From: Ampelocalamus luodianensis
Lineage: Eukaryota; Streptophyta; Magnoliopsida; Poales; Poaceae
Direction of reading: 5' to 3'
Assembly: GCA_036346255.1 (NCBI GenBank)
Contig: CM070617.1
Coordinates: 1-64,000, forward strand
Length of the DNA stretch: 64,000 bases
This document shows positions 61,002 through 64,000 of this stretch, piece by piece (within the stretch, counting starts at the first letter, position 1; each line of letters begins with the position of its first letter). A program made the position numbers and the translations under genes. A model generated the notes under the pieces. It did no database searches. It was not told the DNA's origin and saw nothing but the letters and a program-made list of their open reading frames with translations.

Positions 61002-61599
61002 CTTCGGCAATTGATTCCAGAGAATAAGTTGTAAATTTCAGTGCCTATCTGGGATACTATGAATTGTAGAAATATAAAAAAATGCATTGTTACTAGCTGG
61101 TAGCTGGCCTGGGATGAACCCTCGAGGCTGGGAGGTACTCCTGACTGTGACAAAAGGGAAAGGCGCATTTGCTGGTCTTGCAGCTGGAAGATGCTGCCGG
61201 CCCTGGCCCTTTCCTCGAACATGCGTGGATAGAATAGAATGGAGTGCTTAATTAGCCAGATCAATGCAGCCTTTACCTCCCTCTGTGCCTTTACTTTCAC
61301 TTTCGCCGCATTAGGAGTAGGATCTTATTTCATGTCTCGTGCCTTAGTTTAAGAGAGGCTGAGGACTTGAAATCACAGCATAAGAGAGTGTGATGGTTGT
61401 GTCAGTTGGTCAGCGGGCCGGGCAGCATGTGGGGACGGCCCAACCCAAACCAGCTGCACTGCTCTGCTCTGCCTTGCCTTGCCTTGCCTTTCCTTTCCTT
61501 TCCTTTCCTCCTTGTATGGCTGTATTGCCTTGCCTTTCCTTTCCTTTCCTTTCCTCCTTGTATGGCTGTATGTACCACTACCAGCCAGCGATTACTAAT
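61002..61599. other. Intergenic region between transporter and inverted-repeat element, unit 2
   Basis: Same as 42753-43349: probable 3' UTR, then the CCTTG/TTTCC pyrimidine tract at about 61470-61560. No gene is seen. Confidence 0.6.
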
Positions 61600-62229
61600 C
61601 GGCGACGATTTTTTTCCTTTTAGCCCCATGGTGCATCTGAATTGCAAGACTAGCTCTATTAACATAAAAATTTCAATTTTGTCTCCTCTGAGCGTGAAAT
61701 GACCGGAGGTCGATACGTGTGCTTTTCCGCGCTCAAGAAACGCGGAAACCTGGTGGGCATAGGAACAAGCACATTGCCGTGACGGTCCTAGCATCCTTCC
61801 GCGCTGCCAGACCGCGGAATATTGGCTGCTTTCCACGCTCGCGAATTGGCTGGAAGCTTTGCTTCTTTGCATGCAAGCTAAATGCATTCATGCGTGAAAT
61901 GCTTGCTGCTTTCTGCGCTGCATGCATTTCTGCTTTCCGTGCTGCATGCGTGACGTGAAATGCTTGCTCATGGAGCCCTTTTCGCGCTCCACTACCCCGG
62001 AAGGTAGCTGGCCTCACCTTCCGCGGTGTTGTGCTCGTTCCCGTGCTGGTTGGATTGGCGCACTAGCCACCAGATTTTCGTGTCTCTTGAGCGCGAAAAG
62101 CGACATGTGTCAGTTTGCGGACATTTCGCACTCGGAAGGAGACCAAATTTAAAATTTTTGTACTAATAGAGCTAATCTTGCAATTTAGGTGCACCATGGG
62201 GGCAAAAGGAAAAAAAAAATCATCGGCGA
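61600..62229. mobile_element. Long terminal-inverted-repeat element, unit 2
   Basis: Same element as 43350-43958, with about 90-base inverted ends (61600-61688 and about 62138-62229). The interior differs from unit 1 by many short indels in CG-rich words. It ends only about 75 bases before the amidase ATG, so the amidase promoter must lie in or across it. Confidence 0.7.
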
Positions 62230-62303
62230 TTTGGTGGTTCGTTCGGTAAGGTGTGTGTCCGTGACTCCGTGTGCGCCTCTCTGAGCAGGAGAGAGAGAGA
62301 GCC

Positions 62304-64000
62304 ATGGCGATGGAGTCAGCGGTGTCGGTGAAAGGCGGAGAGCACGGCGCCTTCATGGAGAAATTCGTGCTGCTGCCTCCTCCTCCCACCCACCGCCAGC
62401 AGCAGCAGCCCCCCCTGCACGGCCTCACCTTTGCTGTCAAGGACATGTATGTACCCTTCTTGATTACTCAATTGATTCCAACCTTCTCTCTCTCTCTAGG
62501 GCTCTAGGGCTCTAGGCACATGCACCGATGCACACAAGTAATTAGTGTTTGCGATTGGGAATCTCCAAGGCGTATCATATCATAGCAATTGATATCCTCA
62601 GCTTTGACATGAGTGGCCATGTCACTGGGTTCGGCAACCCTGATTGGGCGAGGACGCACGCACCTGCTGCTGCCACCTCCCCTGTCGTCCTCGCTACGCT
62701 CGCCGCCGGTGCTACGAGCGTCGGCAAGACCGTCATGGATGAGATGGCCTACAGCATAAATGGGGAGAACGCGCATTACGGCACGCCAACTAATCCATGC
62801 GCCCCCGATAGAGTTCCCGGAGGATCCTCCAGTGGATCGGCCGTCGCAGTTGCCGCAAATCTTGTCGACTTCTCTCTCGGTGATCTGCCTCTGCATCATC
62901 TTGCTTTTATCAATTAATTCCTAGTCCTAGCTAGTTTCTGATCAATTTTTGGTAATTCCTCTGTATATGTGATGTAGGCACGGACACCGGTGGGAGTGTT
63001 AGGGTACCTGCTGCTTATTGTGGCATTTTTGGGCTCCGCCCTTCCCATGGATTGGTTTCGACAGAGAATGTCATTCCAATGGCACAAATGTTTGATACTG
63101 TTGGTAAAAAAAATAAAAGGATGTGATGTTACGTTCCCTCTAATTATTGTTACTATTGCTGGTCAAATTACAATGCAACTAGCTACTACTTGACTTGAGC
63201 AAAGAAATGTAAACTTATTACTGCTAGTGTTACTTAAGACTGATGCAAATGATGATTATCCATATATATGACATTCATTCTACAGGGTTGTTTGCCAGAG
63301 ATCTCTCTACATTGTCTCGTGTAACCAGCGTGCTGTTGCCACTACCTGCTGACAGCATCAAGCGACCAACACAAGTTACAATTCCTACTGACTGTTTCCA
63401 AATCTTGGGCTCTAGTCTGAACGACCAGACCTATCAAATCCTCAATGCTTCAGTAGCTAAGATATTTGGCAGTAAGTAGTACTGCGAACTCATACAGCTT
63501 AAAATTCTGATTCTTTCTTTCCAGCATATATAATCTTTTTTTTTTTTGGGGTGACAGGTCATGCAGTAGACAATAGGAACCTTGGTGATTTTATCTACAA
63601 CAATGTTCCGAGCATGGGAAAATTCATTAGTGACTTCTCTGAAAGCGAAGAAGCACCTTTTGTACCTGCTCTGTCTGTCATTTCACATGTGATGCGCTCC
63701 CTTCAAAGGTTCCACTTACAACTTATGCAGACTGAGTAGTAGTATTTCTGTAATGTTACAAGTAATACTACCAATTACTACTAAATACTGTAGAATATTG
63801 ACACACAATTTATTTTGTATTCTTCCTTAAATACAAATGTCTTAAAGTTGTGCCTTCCTCTAGCACACCATCTTGCTCATAATTCAGACAGATGAACCTG
63901 ATGGAATGTAATATATAGTCTGGCACTTGTTAACAGTTTGTAAATTGTCTATCAATAAGATTTGCACCACCTAGAGTTGCATATCTAGGATGAGGAGATA
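62304..64000 (+). CDS. AMI1: AMI1-like amidase gene, 5' part (runs off the window)
   Basis: Exons 62304-62446, 62602-62879, 62978-63103, 63286-63471 and 63558-63708 join in frame, giving about 294 of an expected 430 residues. The amidase-signature triad is present: K46 (LTFAVKD), cis-Ser S123 (PGGSSSGSA) and nucleophile S147 (GTDTGGSVR). Their spacing of 77 and 24 residues matches plant AMI1 exactly. AMI1 hydrolyses indole-3-acetamide to the auxin indole-3-acetic acid, in the cytosol. The related Toc64 proteins have an N-terminal membrane helix, which is absent here; whether TPR repeats follow cannot be seen. The ATG follows a (GA)n run. A last intron seems to start after 63708; reading through would stop at 63739. 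A truncated exon 1 copy is at 44024. Confidence 0.87.

Larger units (their letters stand above)
44079..62363. repeat. Tandem duplication, unit 2
   Basis: Head-to-tail copy of 26750-44081. It starts at the 21-base CACTA tip and ends inside amidase exon 1, after which the gene continues normally. It lacks the Helitron but has a 7.9-kb gypsy element in the solo LTR. The junction shares AAA between the two parental ends. Confidence 0.9.

Overview
This window reads as the left end of a grass chromosome, most likely rice (Oryza) or a close relative. The clues are plant-type CCCTAAA telomere repeats at base 1, GC-rich gene 5' ends, intron-rich plant genes, and LTR, Helitron and CACTA elements of grass style. 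There are no prokaryotic genes, CRISPR arrays, rRNA or tRNA genes. Most short open frames are chance readings inside transposons or introns.

Layout. (1) 1-11790: a terminal tract of CCCTAAA repeats at both edges, around 11.3 kb of TTTAAA/TTTTAAA repeats that look like telomere repeats with every C turned to T. (2) 11790-22562: a minus-strand non-autonomous LTR retrotransposon with a Gag ORF and a second broken ORF but no polymerase. Its 3' LTR is cut off by the telomere tract. Its 5' LTR sits in a Helitron end (22563-23150). Beyond that lie fragments of a TBC (Rab-GAP) gene and a CACTA transposon end (26772). (3) About 26750-44081 and 44079-62363: a tandem duplication. Each unit carries the end of an older LTR, a long solo LTR with a 5-bp target duplication, an 18-exon ERD6-like sugar transporter gene, a long-inverted-repeat element, and the start of an amidase gene. 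(4) After the duplication, unit 1 received a 7.1-kb Helitron carrying PP2C, NADPH-cytochrome P450 reductase and Mediator-33-like fragments. Unit 2 received a 7.9-kb Ty3/gypsy element that resembles the CRM (centromeric) clade. Each unit gives the empty site for the other's insertion. (5) 62304-64000: the 5' part of an AMI1-like amidase gene that runs off the window.

Two genes look functional: the unit-2 sugar transporter (57206-61001, 480 codons once spliced) and the amidase. The unit-1 transporter copy has four small indels that break its frame, and unit 1 keeps only a truncated amidase exon 1. Nothing suggests the genes form a pathway; they are neighbours copied together.

I found no wholly new enzymatic system. 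The most interesting items are the C-to-T-like telomeric tract (possibly a base-calling artefact), the LTR truncated at the telomere, the duplication with its reciprocal empty sites, the gene-capturing Helitron, and a row of five hairpins inside each LTR of the distal element.
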